A stretch of DNA of 64,000 bases from Shinella yambaruensis (GTDB taxonomy: Bacteria; Pseudomonadota; Alphaproteobacteria; Rhizobiales; Rhizobiaceae). Positions within the stretch are counted from its first letter, which is position 1. Each line of letters opens with the position of its first letter. Below the pieces are notes generated by a model. It was not told the origin of the DNA, did not search any database, and worked only from the letters and a program-made list of their open reading frames with translations. Positions 47,925 to 56,627 of this stretch are shown piece by piece. The stretch covers positions 124,001 through 188,000 of the forward strand of contig NZ_JALJCK010000006.1 in assembly GCF_022899355.1 (NCBI RefSeq), in the 5' to 3' direction. Both the position numbers and the translations under genes were made by a program.

Positions 47925-49760
47925 TTACTCCGGCAGGATACGCACGGCGCCCTTGTCGGCACTGGCGGCGAAGGCGGCATAGGCCTTCAGCGCCGTTGTG
48001 ACGTTGCGCCTGCGTGGGGCGGCCGGCTTCCAGCCGAGCTTGTCCTGCTCGGCGCGGCGCGCTGCGAGCTCCGCTTCCGGAACGGCAAGGTTGATCGTGC
48101 GGTTGGGGATGTCGATCTCGATGAGGTCGCCCTGACGCACGAGGCCGATCGCGCCGCCCTGCGCCGCTTCGGGCGAGGCATGGCCGATGGAAAGGCCGGA
48201 CGTGCCGCCGGAAAAGCGCCCGTCGGTGATCAGCGCGCAGGCCTTGCCGAGGCCCTTCGACTTCAGGTAGCTCGTCGGATAGAGCATTTCCTGCATGCCT
48301 GGGCCGCCTTTCGGGCCTTCGTAGCGGATGACGACGACGTCGCCGGCCTTCACCTCGCCGCCGAGAATGCCCTTCACCGCCGCATCCTGGCTTTCGAAGA
48401 CGACGGCGGGGCCGGAGAACTTCAGGATCGATTCATCGACGCCGGCCGTCTTCACGATGCAGCCGTCGAGCGCGATGTTGCCGGAGAGCACGGCAAGGCC
48501 GCCATCCTTCGAGAACGGATGCTCGACGGAGCGGATGACGCCCTTCTCGCCGTCGGTGTCCAGCTCGTCCCAGCGCGCTTCCTGGCTGAAGGCGACCTGG
48601 GTCGGGATGCCGCCGGGCGCGGCGCGGAAGAAGGTGCGCACGGTCTCGCTGCTGGTGCGGGTGATGTCCCAGCGGTCGATCGCGTCGCCCAGCGTTTCGG
48701 CATGCACGGTCGGCGTGTCGCGGTGGATGAGGCCGCCGCGGTCGAGCTCGCCGAGGATGCGCATGATGCCGCCGGCGCGGTGCACGTCCTCCATGTGCAC
48801 GTCGGCCTTGGCCGGCGCGACCTTGGAGAGGCAGGGCACCCGGCGCGACAGTTCGTCGATGTCGTCGAGATCGAAATCGATGCCGCCCTCATAGGCGGCC
48901 GCAAGGATATGCAGCACCGTGTTGGTCGAGCCGCCCATGGCGATGTCGAGCGACATGGCGTTCTCGAAGGCCTTCTTGTTGGCGACCGAGCGCGGCAGGA
49001 TGCTGTCGTCTTCCTGCTCGTAGTAGCGGCGGGCGAGATCGACGATCAGGTGGCCGGCCTCGAAGAAGAGGCGCCTGCGGTCGGCATGGGTCGCGAGCGT
49101 GGAGCCGTTGCCCGGCAGCGACAGGCCGAGGGCTTCGGTCAGACAGTTCATCGAATTGGCGGTGAACATGCCGGAGCAGGAGCCGCAGGTCGGGCAGGCG
49201 GAGCGCTCGATGACCTTGACGTCCTCGTCGGAGATCTTGTCGTCGGCGGCGGCGACCATGGCGTCGACGAGGTCGAGCGCATGGGTCTTGCCGTGGAGGA
49301 CGACCTTGCCGGCTTCCATCGGGCCACCGGAAACGAAGACGGCGGGGATGTTGAGGCGCATGGCGGCGTTCAGCATGCCGGGCGTGATCTTGTCGCAGTT
49401 CGAGATGCAGACCATGGCGTCGGCGCAGTGCGCATTGACCATGTACTCGACCGAGTCGGCGATGATCTCGCGGCTCGGCAACGAATAGAGCATGCCGTCA
49501 TGGCCCATGGCGATGCCGTCGTCGACGGCGATCGTGTTGAATTCCTTGGCGACGCCGCCGGCCTTCTCGATCTCGCGGGCGACGAGCTGGCCGAGGTCCT
49601 TCAGGTGCACATGGCCGGGCACGAACTGGGTGAAGGAGTTCACCACCGCGATGATCGGCTTGCCGAAGTCCGTGTCCTTCATGCCGGTCGCGCGCCAGAG
49701 GCCGCGGGCACCGGCCATGTTTCGGCCGTGGGTGGTGGTTCGGGAGCGATATGCGGGCAT
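47925..49760 (-). CDS. ilvD: Dihydroxy-acid dehydratase
   Basis: The 611-aa iron-sulfur enzyme makes 2-keto acids from 2,3-dihydroxy acids in isoleucine and valine synthesis. Conserved features are [19 protein letters not shown] at the start, [32 protein letters not shown] with cluster cysteines, and [16 protein letters not shown] near the C-terminus. The length matches E. coli IlvD. The ATG at 49760 has GAGGAATT upstream. It is a single gene. Confidence 0.97.
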   Translation of the reverse strand: MPAYRSRTTTHGRNMAGARGLWRATGMKDTDFGKPIIAVVNSFTQFVPGHVHLKDLGQLVAREIEKAGGVAKEFNTIAVDDGIAMGHDGMLYSLPSREIIADSVEYMVNAHCADAMVCISNCDKITPGMLNAAMRLNIPAVFVSGGPMEAGKVVLHGKTHALDLVDAMVAAADDKISDEDVKVIERSACPTCGSCSGMFTANSMNCLTEALGLSLPGNGSTLATHADRRRLFFEAGHLIVDLARRYYEQEDDSILPRSVANKKAFENAMSLDIAMGGSTNTVLHILAAAYEGGIDFDLDDIDELSRRVPCLSKVAPAKADVHMEDVHRAGGIMRILGELDRGGLIHRDTPTVHAETLGDAIDRWDITRTSSETVRTFFRAAPGGIPTQVAFSQEARWDELDTDGEKGVIRSVEHPFSKDGGLAVLSGNIALDGCIVKTAGVDESILKFSGPAVVFESQDAAVKGILGGEVKAGDVVVIRYEGPKGGPGMQEMLYPTSYLKSKGLGKACALITDGRFSGGTSGLSIGHASPEAAQGGAIGLVRQGDLIEIDIPNRTINLAVPEAELAARRAEQDKLGWKPAAPRRRNVTTALKAYAAFAASADKGAVRILPE

Positions 49761-49963
49761 GGTCAATTCCTCGAGTGGACGCGGCTGACATATGGGCTTT
49801 TTCGGGCCGCATTGCGAGCCTCAGCAGGGTTCCCTAGCGCAAAACACCCCGCGCGTCACGAAAGGAATGGAGATTTTTTGCCGGTGCGACGCAATTTCCT
49901 TGCCGCGGTCTGCGGCGGACATGACCGTTGTCGGCACGGTGCATTCATGCGATGGTCCGCGCC

Positions 49964-51001
49964 ATGATCGTCACAGGCCAGGCTTTGGCGGAAACGGGCG
50001 CGGAAAGCGCCGAAGGGGGGCTCGACAAGAGCCCGCTCTATCTGCGCATCCGCGAGGTGCTGGCGGAGGCGATCGCCTCCGGACGGCTGCCGAAAGGCGC
50101 CCTGCTCCTGGAGGGGCCGGTCGCAACCCTCTTCTCCTCCACCCGCACGCCGGTCCGCCAGGCTTTCGCGCTGCTCGAGGCGGCGGGGCAGATCCGGCGT
50201 TTCGACGGGCGCGGTTTCCTGGTGGGGCAGGGGCGCGGCGGGCCGAAGCGGGTGGTGCTGACTGCCGAGATGCTCGGCCTCGACGAGGAGGCGCCGGCCC
50301 TGCGCAAGGCGCCGGCCTGGGAGGCGATCTACGAGAGCCTGGAGCGGGAGATGGTGCATCTCTCCGTCTTCGGCCGCCACCGGATCAACGAGGTGGAACT
50401 GGCGCGTGCGCGCGGCGTCGGCCGGCAGGTGGCGCGCGATGCGCTGACGCGCCTGGAAGCGCTCGGCATCGTGGAAAAGGACGAGCGCATGCGCTGGACG
50501 CTGGTGCCGCTCGACGAACAGCGCATGCGCGACCTGCACGATATCCGCGTCGCGCTGGAGCCGCTGGCGCTGAGCCAGGCCGCGCCCTTCATCCCGCCGG
50601 CCGAGCGCCATGCCATGACGCTACGGCTGGAAGAGGCGCTGGCCGCCTATCCGGATCTCTCCGTCGAGGCTATGGACGGCCTTGAAACCGACCTGCACAT
50701 CACCTGCCTCGGCTACTGCCCGAACCGCGAACTGCTGATCGCGCTGCGCCGCGCCCGCTTCATGCTGAATGTCAGCAAGCACATTATCGGCGTTTCGCAC
50801 CGCATGCCCGCCGACGAGCCCTTCATTGCCGAGCACCTGGCGGTGTTCCGCGCGCTCGACGTGGACGACCGGGCGCGCGCGGCCGAAACCCTTCGTCATC
50901 ACATCACGGTTTCGCTGCCCAAGGTGATCGACCGCGTCGCGGAGCTGCGCGTAGCGCACCGGCCGGACATGCCCGCCTATGCGACGCCCGTCGCCCGCTG
51001 A
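49964..51001 (+). CDS. GntR-family regulator with two winged-helix domains and an FCD domain
   Basis: The 345-aa protein is unusual in having two GntR-type DNA-binding domains: residues about 23-88 (SPLYLRIREVLAEAIASGRL, then TRTPVRQAFALLEAAGQI) and 118-182 (AWEAIYESLEREMV, then ARGVGRQVARDALTRLEALG). An FCD ligand domain follows at about 185-330. The start is not certain. ATG at 49964 or 49952 both lack a strong ribosome site. It is followed after 10 bases by a VOC gene. The likely regulated genes are the nearby sugar-acid dehydratases or the VOC gene. Confidence 0.85.
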   Translation: MIVTGQALAETGAESAEGGLDKSPLYLRIREVLAEAIASGRLPKGALLLEGPVATLFSSTRTPVRQAFALLEAAGQIRRFDGRGFLVGQGRGGPKRVVLTAEMLGLDEEAPALRKAPAWEAIYESLEREMVHLSVFGRHRINEVELARARGVGRQVARDALTRLEALGIVEKDERMRWTLVPLDEQRMRDLHDIRVALEPLALSQAAPFIPPAERHAMTLRLEEALAAYPDLSVEAMDGLETDLHITCLGYCPNRELLIALRRARFMLNVSKHIIGVSHRMPADEPFIAEHLAVFRALDVDDRARAAETLRHHITVSLPKVIDRVAELRVAHRPDMPAYATPVAR

Positions 51002-51011
51002 GGAGGAAACG

Positions 51012-51362
51012 ATGAAGGTCAGGCGCATCGTCGCGAATATCGAGACGGCCGATCTGGCGGCCGTTGCCCGTTTTTATCGCGAGGTGCTCGGGCTGGAGCT
51101 GCTGATGGATCACGGCTGGATCGCCACCTACGGCACGGATGGCACCATGCCCTTGCAGGTGAGTTTCGCCTCGGAAGGCGGCGGGGGAACACCGGTGCCT
51201 GGCCTGTCGATCGAGGTGGATGATGTGGAGGCAGTCCACGCCGCCGTCGTGAGGGGCGGCTATCGTGTCGAATACGGACCGGTGGACGAGCCCTGGGGCG
51301 TGCGGCGCTTCTTCGTGCGCGATCCCGCGGGGACGCTCGTCAATATCCTCATGCATGTCTGA
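51012..51362 (+). CDS. Single-domain VOC-family protein
   Basis: The 116-aa protein is one VOC module: RIVANIETADLAAVARFYREVLGLELLMD at the start, a middle strand pair with VSFASEGG, and RRFFVRDPAGTLVNILMHV at the end. Metal ligands may be His/Glu residues, but they are not certain. AGGAGGAAAC stands in front of the ATG. It is co-transcribed with the double-GntR gene and ends 3 bases from the convergent altronate dehydratase gene. Confidence 0.9.
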   Translation: MKVRRIVANIETADLAAVARFYREVLGLELLMDHGWIATYGTDGTMPLQVSFASEGGGGTPVPGLSIEVDDVEAVHAAVVRGGYRVEYGPVDEPWGVRRFFVRDPAGTLVNILMHV

Positions 51363-51365
51363 CGC

Positions 51366-52895
51366 TCAGGTGATGGCGCCGACCTGCCAGGGCACGAACT
51401 CGTTGTCGCCGTAGTCGAAGGCCTCGCTCGCCGTCTTCCGGCCGGAGGCGGTTTCGATGACGAAGTCGAAGATGCGCCGGCCGGCCTCCTCGATCGTCTC
51501 GGTGCCGTCGACGATCGTGCCGCAGTTGATGTCCATGTCCTCCTTGATGTGCTCGTACATCGGCGTGTTGGTGGCGATCTTGATGCAGGGCGCCGGCTTG
51601 TAGCCGGAGACCGAGCCGCGGCCGGTGGTGAAGGCGACAAGGTTGCAGCCGCCGGCGATCTGGCCGGTCACGGCGGTCGGGTCGTAGCCGGGCGTGTCCA
51701 TGAAGACGAAGCCAGGCTCCGTCACCTCTTCGGCATATTCATAAACGGCGTTGAGCGGCATGGAGCCGCCCTTGGCGACCGCGCCGAGCGATTTTTCCAG
51801 GATCGTCGTGAGCCCCCCGGCCTTGTTGCCGTGCGAGGGGTTGTTGTTGAGTTCGGCATCGTTCCTCGCGGTATAGTCCCGCCACCAGTCGATGCGGGCG
51901 AGCAGCTTTTCCGCGACCTCCGGCCGGGCGGCGCGGCGGGTGAGGAGATGTTCGGCGCCGTAGATTTCCGGCGTTTCGGACAGCACCGTCGTTGCGCCTT
52001 CCTTCACCAGAAGGTCCGAGGCGATGCCGAGGGCGGGGTTGGCGGAAATGCCGGAATAGCCGTCCGAGCCGCCGCATTCCAGCGCCAGCTTGATGCCCGA
52101 CAGCGGTTGCGGCGTGCGGCGGATGCGGCCGACATCCGGCAGCATGTCGTCGATCATCGCGCAGGCCGCCTCGATGGTCTTGCGCGTGCCGCCGTGGTTC
52201 TGGATCATCATGGTGCGGAAGGTCTTTCCTTCCTCCAGCCCGGCCTCCTCGACGAGCGGGCCGTACTGAAAGGTCTCGCAGCCGAGGCCGATCATCAGGA
52301 TGCCGCCGAAATTCGGGTTGCGGGCATAGCCCTTGAAGGTGCGGGTGAGGATGCGCCCGCCCTCGGATTTCAGGTTCAGCGCGCAGCCGCCGCCATAGGT
52401 CAGCGCCGCCACGCCGTCGATATTCTCGTGGCCGGTCTCGCGGAACCTGCGGGCATAATGCTCCGCGACATAGCGCGAGACCGTGGCGGAACAGTTCACG
52501 GTGGAGAGAATGCCGATATAGTTGCGGGTGCCGATGCGGCCGTTGCCGCGGTCGTAGCCCTCGAAGGTGCGGCGCTCGGCCTCCGGCACCATCTCCGGCG
52601 GGGCGTTGTCGACGCAGAATTCGTGTTTCAGCGCCACGTCGAGAATGGCGAGGTTCTGCAGGTGGACATGCTCGCCGGGGCGGATCGCCCGCGTCGCATA
52701 GCCGATGATCTGGCCGTATTTCCGCACCGGCTCGTTTTCCGCGATGGGCGCGATCGCCACCTTGTGCCCGCGCGGAATGCGCTCTTCGGCGGCGATGCCG
52801 TTCACCAGCAGGCGACCGGCATCGACATTGGCGGGAACGACCCCGACATTGTCTTTCGCGTTGAGGACGAGCACGGGGGGGAGATCGGCGAGCAT
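51366..52895 (-). CDS. uxaA: Altronate dehydratase family protein (UxaA type)
   Basis: The 509-aa protein has the N-terminal SAF module (residues about 10-90, NVGVVPANVDAGRLLVNG to YATRAIRPGEHVHLQNL) and the large C-terminal catalytic domain. It shows GTRNYIGILSTVNCSAT, GLGCETFQYG, LECGGSDGYSGISANPALG and FMDTPGYDPTAVTGQIAGGCNL. Such enzymes dehydrate D-altronate or D-galactarate to 2-keto-3-deoxy acids. The exact sugar acid is not fixed. AAGGAGCC precedes the ATG. It is divergent from a FadR-type regulator and next to galactonate dehydratase. Confidence 0.9.
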   Translation of the reverse strand: MLADLPPVLVLNAKDNVGVVPANVDAGRLLVNGIAAEERIPRGHKVAIAPIAENEPVRKYGQIIGYATRAIRPGEHVHLQNLAILDVALKHEFCVDNAPPEMVPEAERRTFEGYDRGNGRIGTRNYIGILSTVNCSATVSRYVAEHYARRFRETGHENIDGVAALTYGGGCALNLKSEGGRILTRTFKGYARNPNFGGILMIGLGCETFQYGPLVEEAGLEEGKTFRTMMIQNHGGTRKTIEAACAMIDDMLPDVGRIRRTPQPLSGIKLALECGGSDGYSGISANPALGIASDLLVKEGATTVLSETPEIYGAEHLLTRRAARPEVAEKLLARIDWWRDYTARNDAELNNNPSHGNKAGGLTTILEKSLGAVAKGGSMPLNAVYEYAEEVTEPGFVFMDTPGYDPTAVTGQIAGGCNLVAFTTGRGSVSGYKPAPCIKIATNTPMYEHIKEDMDINCGTIVDGTETIEEAGRRIFDFVIETASGRKTASEAFDYGDNEFVPWQVGAIT

Positions 52896-53003
52896 GGCGG
52901 CTCCTTCGTTGGGACCGGCGCATTATGCACTTTGTCGGCAAAAGTCAATATTGTGAATTGGCCTGTGCCTCGGGGAGGGTGGCCCATGGCCCTCGCCATC
53001 AAT

Positions 53004-53040
53004 TTGTCGTATGATTTATCAGTAATTGTATGATCATTTG
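53004..53040. promoter_or_regulatory. Possible GntR operator region before the FadR-type gene
   Basis: The words TTGTCGTATGAT (53004-53015) and TTGTATGATCAT (53026-53037) repeat GTATGAT at a 19-base distance, and the second contains the palindrome ATGATCAT. They lie between divergent uxaA and the FadR-type regulator, the usual place for its operator. The evidence is only this arrangement. Confidence 0.4.
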
Positions 53041-53060
53041 TGCGAGGCAAGGGAGGAAGC

Positions 53061-53807
53061 GTGGCGGACAAGGCAACAAGGCAGGCGCATCGGCCGTTGT
53101 CGCGCCGGCCGCGGGTGCGTCACAATGTGACTGCGGCGATCGGCGGCGACATCTGCAGCGGGCGTTTTGCGCCCGGTGCGGTGCTGCCGCGCGAAAGCGA
53201 TCTGTGCGCTGCCTACGGCGTCAGCCGCACGGTCATCCGCGAATCGCTGAAGGTGCTGGAGACCAAGGGGCTCGTGCGCGGCCGGCCGCGGGTCGGCACG
53301 CTCGTCTGCGACCGTTCGGAATGGAACGTGCTCGATGCGCAGATCCTCGAATGGATGGGGCCGGACGTGCTGTCGGCCGACCTTCTCGGCTCCATCCTCG
53401 AAGCGCGCCGCACCGTCGAGCCCGCCGCGGCCTTCCTTGCCGCCGCGCGCGCGACGGCGCAGGAGATCGCCGATCTCGAACGCGCCTGCGACGACATGGG
53501 CGATGCCGAGGGAGACCTCGAGGCCTTCACCGCCGCCGACACGCGCTTCCACGAGACCTTGCTGAAGGCCAGCCACAACCAGGTCTTCCATCAGCTTTCC
53601 TCGATCATCCATGCAGCCCTTTCCTATGCCCTGCACGCCTCCAACCAGGCGGTGGACAAGCGTGATGAAGCGCTCGGCGTGCACCGGGATCTGGTCGATG
53701 CGCTGCGCCTGCGGGATGGCGGGCGGGCGGAAGCCTGCTCGCGCCGCATCCTCGATCTCGCCGCGCGCGATCTTTCCGGCCTGATGGGTCGCACCGGCGC
53801 GCCATGA
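53061..53807 (+). CDS. FadR-type GntR transcriptional regulator
   Basis: The 248-aa protein has a GntR winged helix (residues about 20-85, GAVLPRESDLCAAYGVSRTVIRESLKVLETKGLV) and an FCD domain. The latter shows the helix EARRTVEPAAAFLAA, then DTRFHETLLKASHN and EALGVHRDLVDALRL, which hold the usual Asp/His metal and ligand site. The GTG at 53061 is preceded by GGGAGGAAGC. It lies between the altronate and galactonate dehydratase genes, so control of sugar-acid use is likely. Confidence 0.93.
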   Translation: MADKATRQAHRPLSRRPRVRHNVTAAIGGDICSGRFAPGAVLPRESDLCAAYGVSRTVIRESLKVLETKGLVRGRPRVGTLVCDRSEWNVLDAQILEWMGPDVLSADLLGSILEARRTVEPAAAFLAAARATAQEIADLERACDDMGDAEGDLEAFTAADTRFHETLLKASHNQVFHQLSSIIHAALSYALHASNQAVDKRDEALGVHRDLVDALRLRDGGRAEACSRRILDLAARDLSGLMGRTGAP

Positions 53808-53867
53808 CGAACGACGCGGGTGCAAGATCCGTGGCTTGAAGACGAACTGACGAGGGATGGAGACTCC

Positions 53868-55016
53868 ATGAAGATCACGAAGCTCACGACCTATATTGTT
53901 CCGCCGCGCTGGCTGTTTCTGAAGGTTGAGACGGACGAGGGCATCGTCGGCTGGGGCGAGCCGGTGGTGGAGGGCCGTGCGCTGACGGTGGAGGCGGCCG
54001 TGCACGAGCTTGCGGACTATCTCGTCGGCAAGGATCCGCTTTTGATCGAGGATCATTGGCAGGTTATGTACCGCGCCGGCTTCTATCGCGGCGGCGCCGT
54101 GCACATGTCGGCGCTCGCCGGCATCGACCAGGCGCTCTGGGACATCAAGGGCAAGGCCTATGGCCAGCCCGTCCATGCCCTGCTCGGCGGCCAGGTGCGC
54201 GACAGGATCAAGGTCTATTCCTGGATCGGCGGCGACCGGCCCTCGGACGTCGCCAACAATGCCCGCGAAGTCGTTTCCCGCGGCTTCAAGGCGATCAAGC
54301 TCAACGGCTGCGAGGAGATGCAGATCGTCGACAGCTGGGACAAGGTGGAGAAGGCGGTGGAGACCGTCGCCGTCATCCGCGAGGCGATCGGCCCGCATGT
54401 CGGCATCGGCGTCGACTTCCACGGCCGCGTGCACCGGCCGATGGCCAAGGTCCTGGCGAAGGAATTGCAGCCCTACAACCTGATGTTCATCGAGGAGCCG
54501 GTGCTGTCGGAGAACCGCGAGGCGCTGAAGGAGATCGCCAACCATTGCGCGACGCCGATCGCGCTCGGCGAGCGGCTCTATTCGCGCTGGGACTTCAAGT
54601 CGGTGCTGTCGGACGGTTATGTCGACATTCTCCAGCCGGACCTTTCCCATGCCGGCGGCATCACGGAATGCCGCAAGATCGCGGCGATGGCGGAGGCCTA
54701 TGACGTGGCGCTGGCGCCGCATTGCCCGCTGGGCCCGATCGCGCTTGCGGCCTGCCTGCAGGTGGATGCGGTGTCGCACAATGCCTTCATCCAGGAGCAG
54801 AGCCTCGGCATCCACTACAACACGGGCAACGACATCCTCGACTACATCTCCAACAAGGCGGTGTTCCACTATGCCGACGGCTTCGTGTCGATCCCGCAGG
54901 GGCCGGGCCTCGGGGTGGAGGTGGACGAGCAATACGTCATCGAGCGGGCGAAGGAGGGCCACCGCTGGCGCAACCCCGTCTGGCGTCATGAAGACGGCAG
55001 CGTGGCAGAGTGGTGA
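53868..55016 (+). CDS. dgoD: D-galactonate dehydratase (mandelate racemase/enolase superfamily)
   Basis: The 382-aa protein matches DgoD in length and motifs. The metal ligands are Asp in [11 protein letters not shown], Glu in FIEEPVLSE, and Glu in IALGERLY. The catalytic His is in [14 protein letters not shown]. It would turn D-galactonate into 2-keto-3-deoxy-galactonate. Kinase and aldolase genes of the De Ley-Doudoroff route are not in the window. GGAG precedes the ATG, 60 bases after the regulator gene, so they are probably one unit. Confidence 0.95.
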   Translation: MKITKLTTYIVPPRWLFLKVETDEGIVGWGEPVVEGRALTVEAAVHELADYLVGKDPLLIEDHWQVMYRAGFYRGGAVHMSALAGIDQALWDIKGKAYGQPVHALLGGQVRDRIKVYSWIGGDRPSDVANNAREVVSRGFKAIKLNGCEEMQIVDSWDKVEKAVETVAVIREAIGPHVGIGVDFHGRVHRPMAKVLAKELQPYNLMFIEEPVLSENREALKEIANHCATPIALGERLYSRWDFKSVLSDGYVDILQPDLSHAGGITECRKIAAMAEAYDVALAPHCPLGPIALAACLQVDAVSHNAFIQEQSLGIHYNTGNDILDYISNKAVFHYADGFVSIPQGPGLGVEVDEQYVIERAKEGHRWRNPVWRHEDGSVAEW

Positions 55017-55038
55017 GCCCGCCGCATCGTCGATCCGG

Positions 55039-55070
55039 AGAGCTGGGCCATCCGCCAGGCTTTTTCCTTT
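55039..55070 (+). terminator. Possible terminator after dgoD
   Basis: AGCTGG and CCAGGCT form an imperfect stem around an 8-base loop and are followed by TTTTTCC. It is weaker than the other terminators here. Confidence 0.45.
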
Positions 55071-55138
55071 CCTGGCCGTGGTGGACGCAGGCCCTCGTCA
55101 TGCCTATGTCATACGGGCACACCGCAAAGGAGAGATTC

Positions 55139-55273
55139 ATGCGCCTCATCACCGGTTTCGTCGTCGCCGCGCTCGCGGTCCTGTCGCTGGCAGGATGCAG
55201 CACGACTGCGGCGAACAACACGACCTACGCCCGCCCGCCGGCCTCGAGCGGCCTGCAGATTCCGCTGAACTGA
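55139..55273 (+). CDS. Small lipoprotein of unknown function
   Basis: This 44-aa protein has a lipoprotein signal (MRLITGFVVAALAVLSLAGC, lipidated Cys20) and a short mature part of 25 residues rich in Thr, Asn, Pro and Ser. AAAGGAGAG stands before the ATG. A terminator follows directly, so it is a single-gene transcript. Small lipoproteins of this size occur widely in Rhizobiales. No function can be given. Confidence 0.8.
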   Translation: MRLITGFVVAALAVLSLAGCSTTAANNTTYARPPASSGLQIPLN

Positions 55274-55280
55274 CACGCGT

Positions 55281-55317
55281 GCGCAGTTCCGGCCCGGTGC
55301 GGGAACTGCGCCTTTCT
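55281..55317 (+). terminator. Rho-independent terminator after the small lipoprotein gene
   Basis: A 10-bp stem (GCGCAGTTCC / GGAACTGCGC) with an 11-base loop is followed by CTTTCTC. It lies between convergent genes. Confidence 0.82.
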
Positions 55318-55335
55318 CATGTAGACCGAACCGCT

Positions 55336-56367
55336 TCAGGCCTGCCGAAGCGGAAACTCGATCGCGGCGCGGTAACGCCCTTCGGCCGTCGGGCCTGAGG
55401 AGAGACGCCATCGATTGGCAAAACGCGCCTGCAGCCGGTCGGTGATGTTGCGCAGGCCGACGCCCATGCCCGGCGGCTTGCGGGATATGCCGCCGCCTTC
55501 CGGCAGGTCGTTTTCGACGGTGAGGACCATGCGATCCCCCTCCCGGCGCGCTTCCAGCACAATGGTTACCGGTTTACGCGATGCCGCGACGCCGTGCTTG
55601 ACGGCGTTCTCGATCAACGGCTGCAGGATGAGATTGGGAACCAGTGCGGTGGCGAGTTCATCGGGCAGGCGGATGTCGAACCGCATGCGATCGGCGAAGC
55701 GCTCGCGTTCGATCTCGAGATAGTCGCGCTGAAGGGCGATCTCCTCGGCCAGCGGCACGTCATGCAGCGGGTCGAGCGAGAGCGTCGTCTGCAGGAAGCG
55801 CGACAGGGACAGGACCATGCGGTCCGCCCGCCCCGCCGATCCCTCCTCGATGAGGCCCGCGACGGAATTCAGCGTGTTGAAGAGGAAATGCGGATTGAGC
55901 TCGTAGCGCAGCGCCCGCATCTCCGCATCCAGCTTGCGCCGCTCGGCATTGAGCAGCGAGAGCGCGGCGGCATAGAAGCCGAAGGTCGCGACGTTCCACA
56001 GCAGGCTCATGCGAAACTGCAGGATGGCTTCGTCGAACGTCGCGGCGATCGCAAAGCCGGGCACGCCGAGGCCGCCGGGCAGCAGGTGCGGCCCGAGGGC
56101 CACGATGGCCGTGACGTCGAAGGCCGCCTGGCCGGCGGCAACCATCAGAACGGCCAGAACGCCGAGCCCGAGCGCCCTTTCCCGCGGCAGGCCGTGCAGC
56201 CGCTGAAGGATCTGCGCCAGCAGCAGCGCCAGCAGGACGCTGCTCAGCCAGCCGGGCGCAAGGACCAGGGCACCGCCCGAGAGCAGCAGGAAATCGTTGA
56301 TGAAGAGCGCCGTCCAGAGTGTGACGGCCAGGACGAGCGCTTCGCGCCCATGGATGATGCCGGCCAT
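55336..56367 (-). CDS. LytS-type sensor histidine kinase
   Basis: The 343-aa protein has four or five membrane helices (residues about 8-140) and a His_kinase/HATPase module of the LytS/YpdA type. The phosphorylated His160 is in YELNPHFLFNTLNS, and the ATPase boxes are PLIENAVKHGV and GMGVGLRNITDRL. The start MAGIIHGRE has GGGAG upstream. A frame upstream of it is not supported. The usual LytTR response-regulator gene is not beside it in this window, so its partner must be elsewhere. Confidence 0.9.
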   Translation of the reverse strand: MAGIIHGREALVLAVTLWTALFINDFLLLSGGALVLAPGWLSSVLLALLLAQILQRLHGLPRERALGLGVLAVLMVAAGQAAFDVTAIVALGPHLLPGGLGVPGFAIAATFDEAILQFRMSLLWNVATFGFYAAALSLLNAERRKLDAEMRALRYELNPHFLFNTLNSVAGLIEEGSAGRADRMVLSLSRFLQTTLSLDPLHDVPLAEEIALQRDYLEIERERFADRMRFDIRLPDELATALVPNLILQPLIENAVKHGVAASRKPVTIVLEARREGDRMVLTVENDLPEGGGISRKPPGMGVGLRNITDRLQARFANRWRLSSGPTAEGRYRAAIEFPLRQA

Positions 56368-56472
56368 GCCTGCTCCCGAAACCGCTGCCTTTCGGGAACG
56401 CGCATTCGCTCCCCTCCTTGCTATGCCCCGTAAGCGGCCCCGGGAAAATGTCCTTGTGATGTTGTTCACGAA

Positions 56473-56505
56473 AAAACCCGGCTTGCACATGGCAAGCCGG
56501 GTTTT
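56473..56505 (-). terminator. Bidirectional terminator after the permease gene
   Basis: Arms AAAACCCGGCTTGC and GCAAGCCGGGTTTT form a perfect 14-bp stem with a 5-base loop, with T-runs on both strands. On the minus strand it ends transcripts coming from the permease gene before the kinase gene. Confidence 0.9.
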
Positions 56506-56521
56506 CCTTCGATGCATGGCT

Positions 56522-56625
56522 TCTAAAGCGCACCGCGATCTTTCAGATTCGTGCCTCGCGCTTTAGGTCGTTGATTTTCCGCATGTCGTTGGCGCAAAGC
56601 CGCTGCACACTTTTGCACGACGTGC
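56522..56625. repeat. Composite Rhizobiaceae intergenic palindromes
   Basis: The first part (56523-56565) has arms CTAAAGCGC and GCGCTTTAG around GCGATCTTTCAGATTCG. The second (56581-56625) has arms GCATGTCGT and ACGACGTGC around CGCTGCACACTTTTG. Both resemble short repeats found in many copies between genes of Rhizobium, Agrobacterium and Sinorhizobium. They sit at the 3' end of the permease gene and can form RNA hairpins. Confidence 0.7.
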
Positions 56626-56627
56626 TT

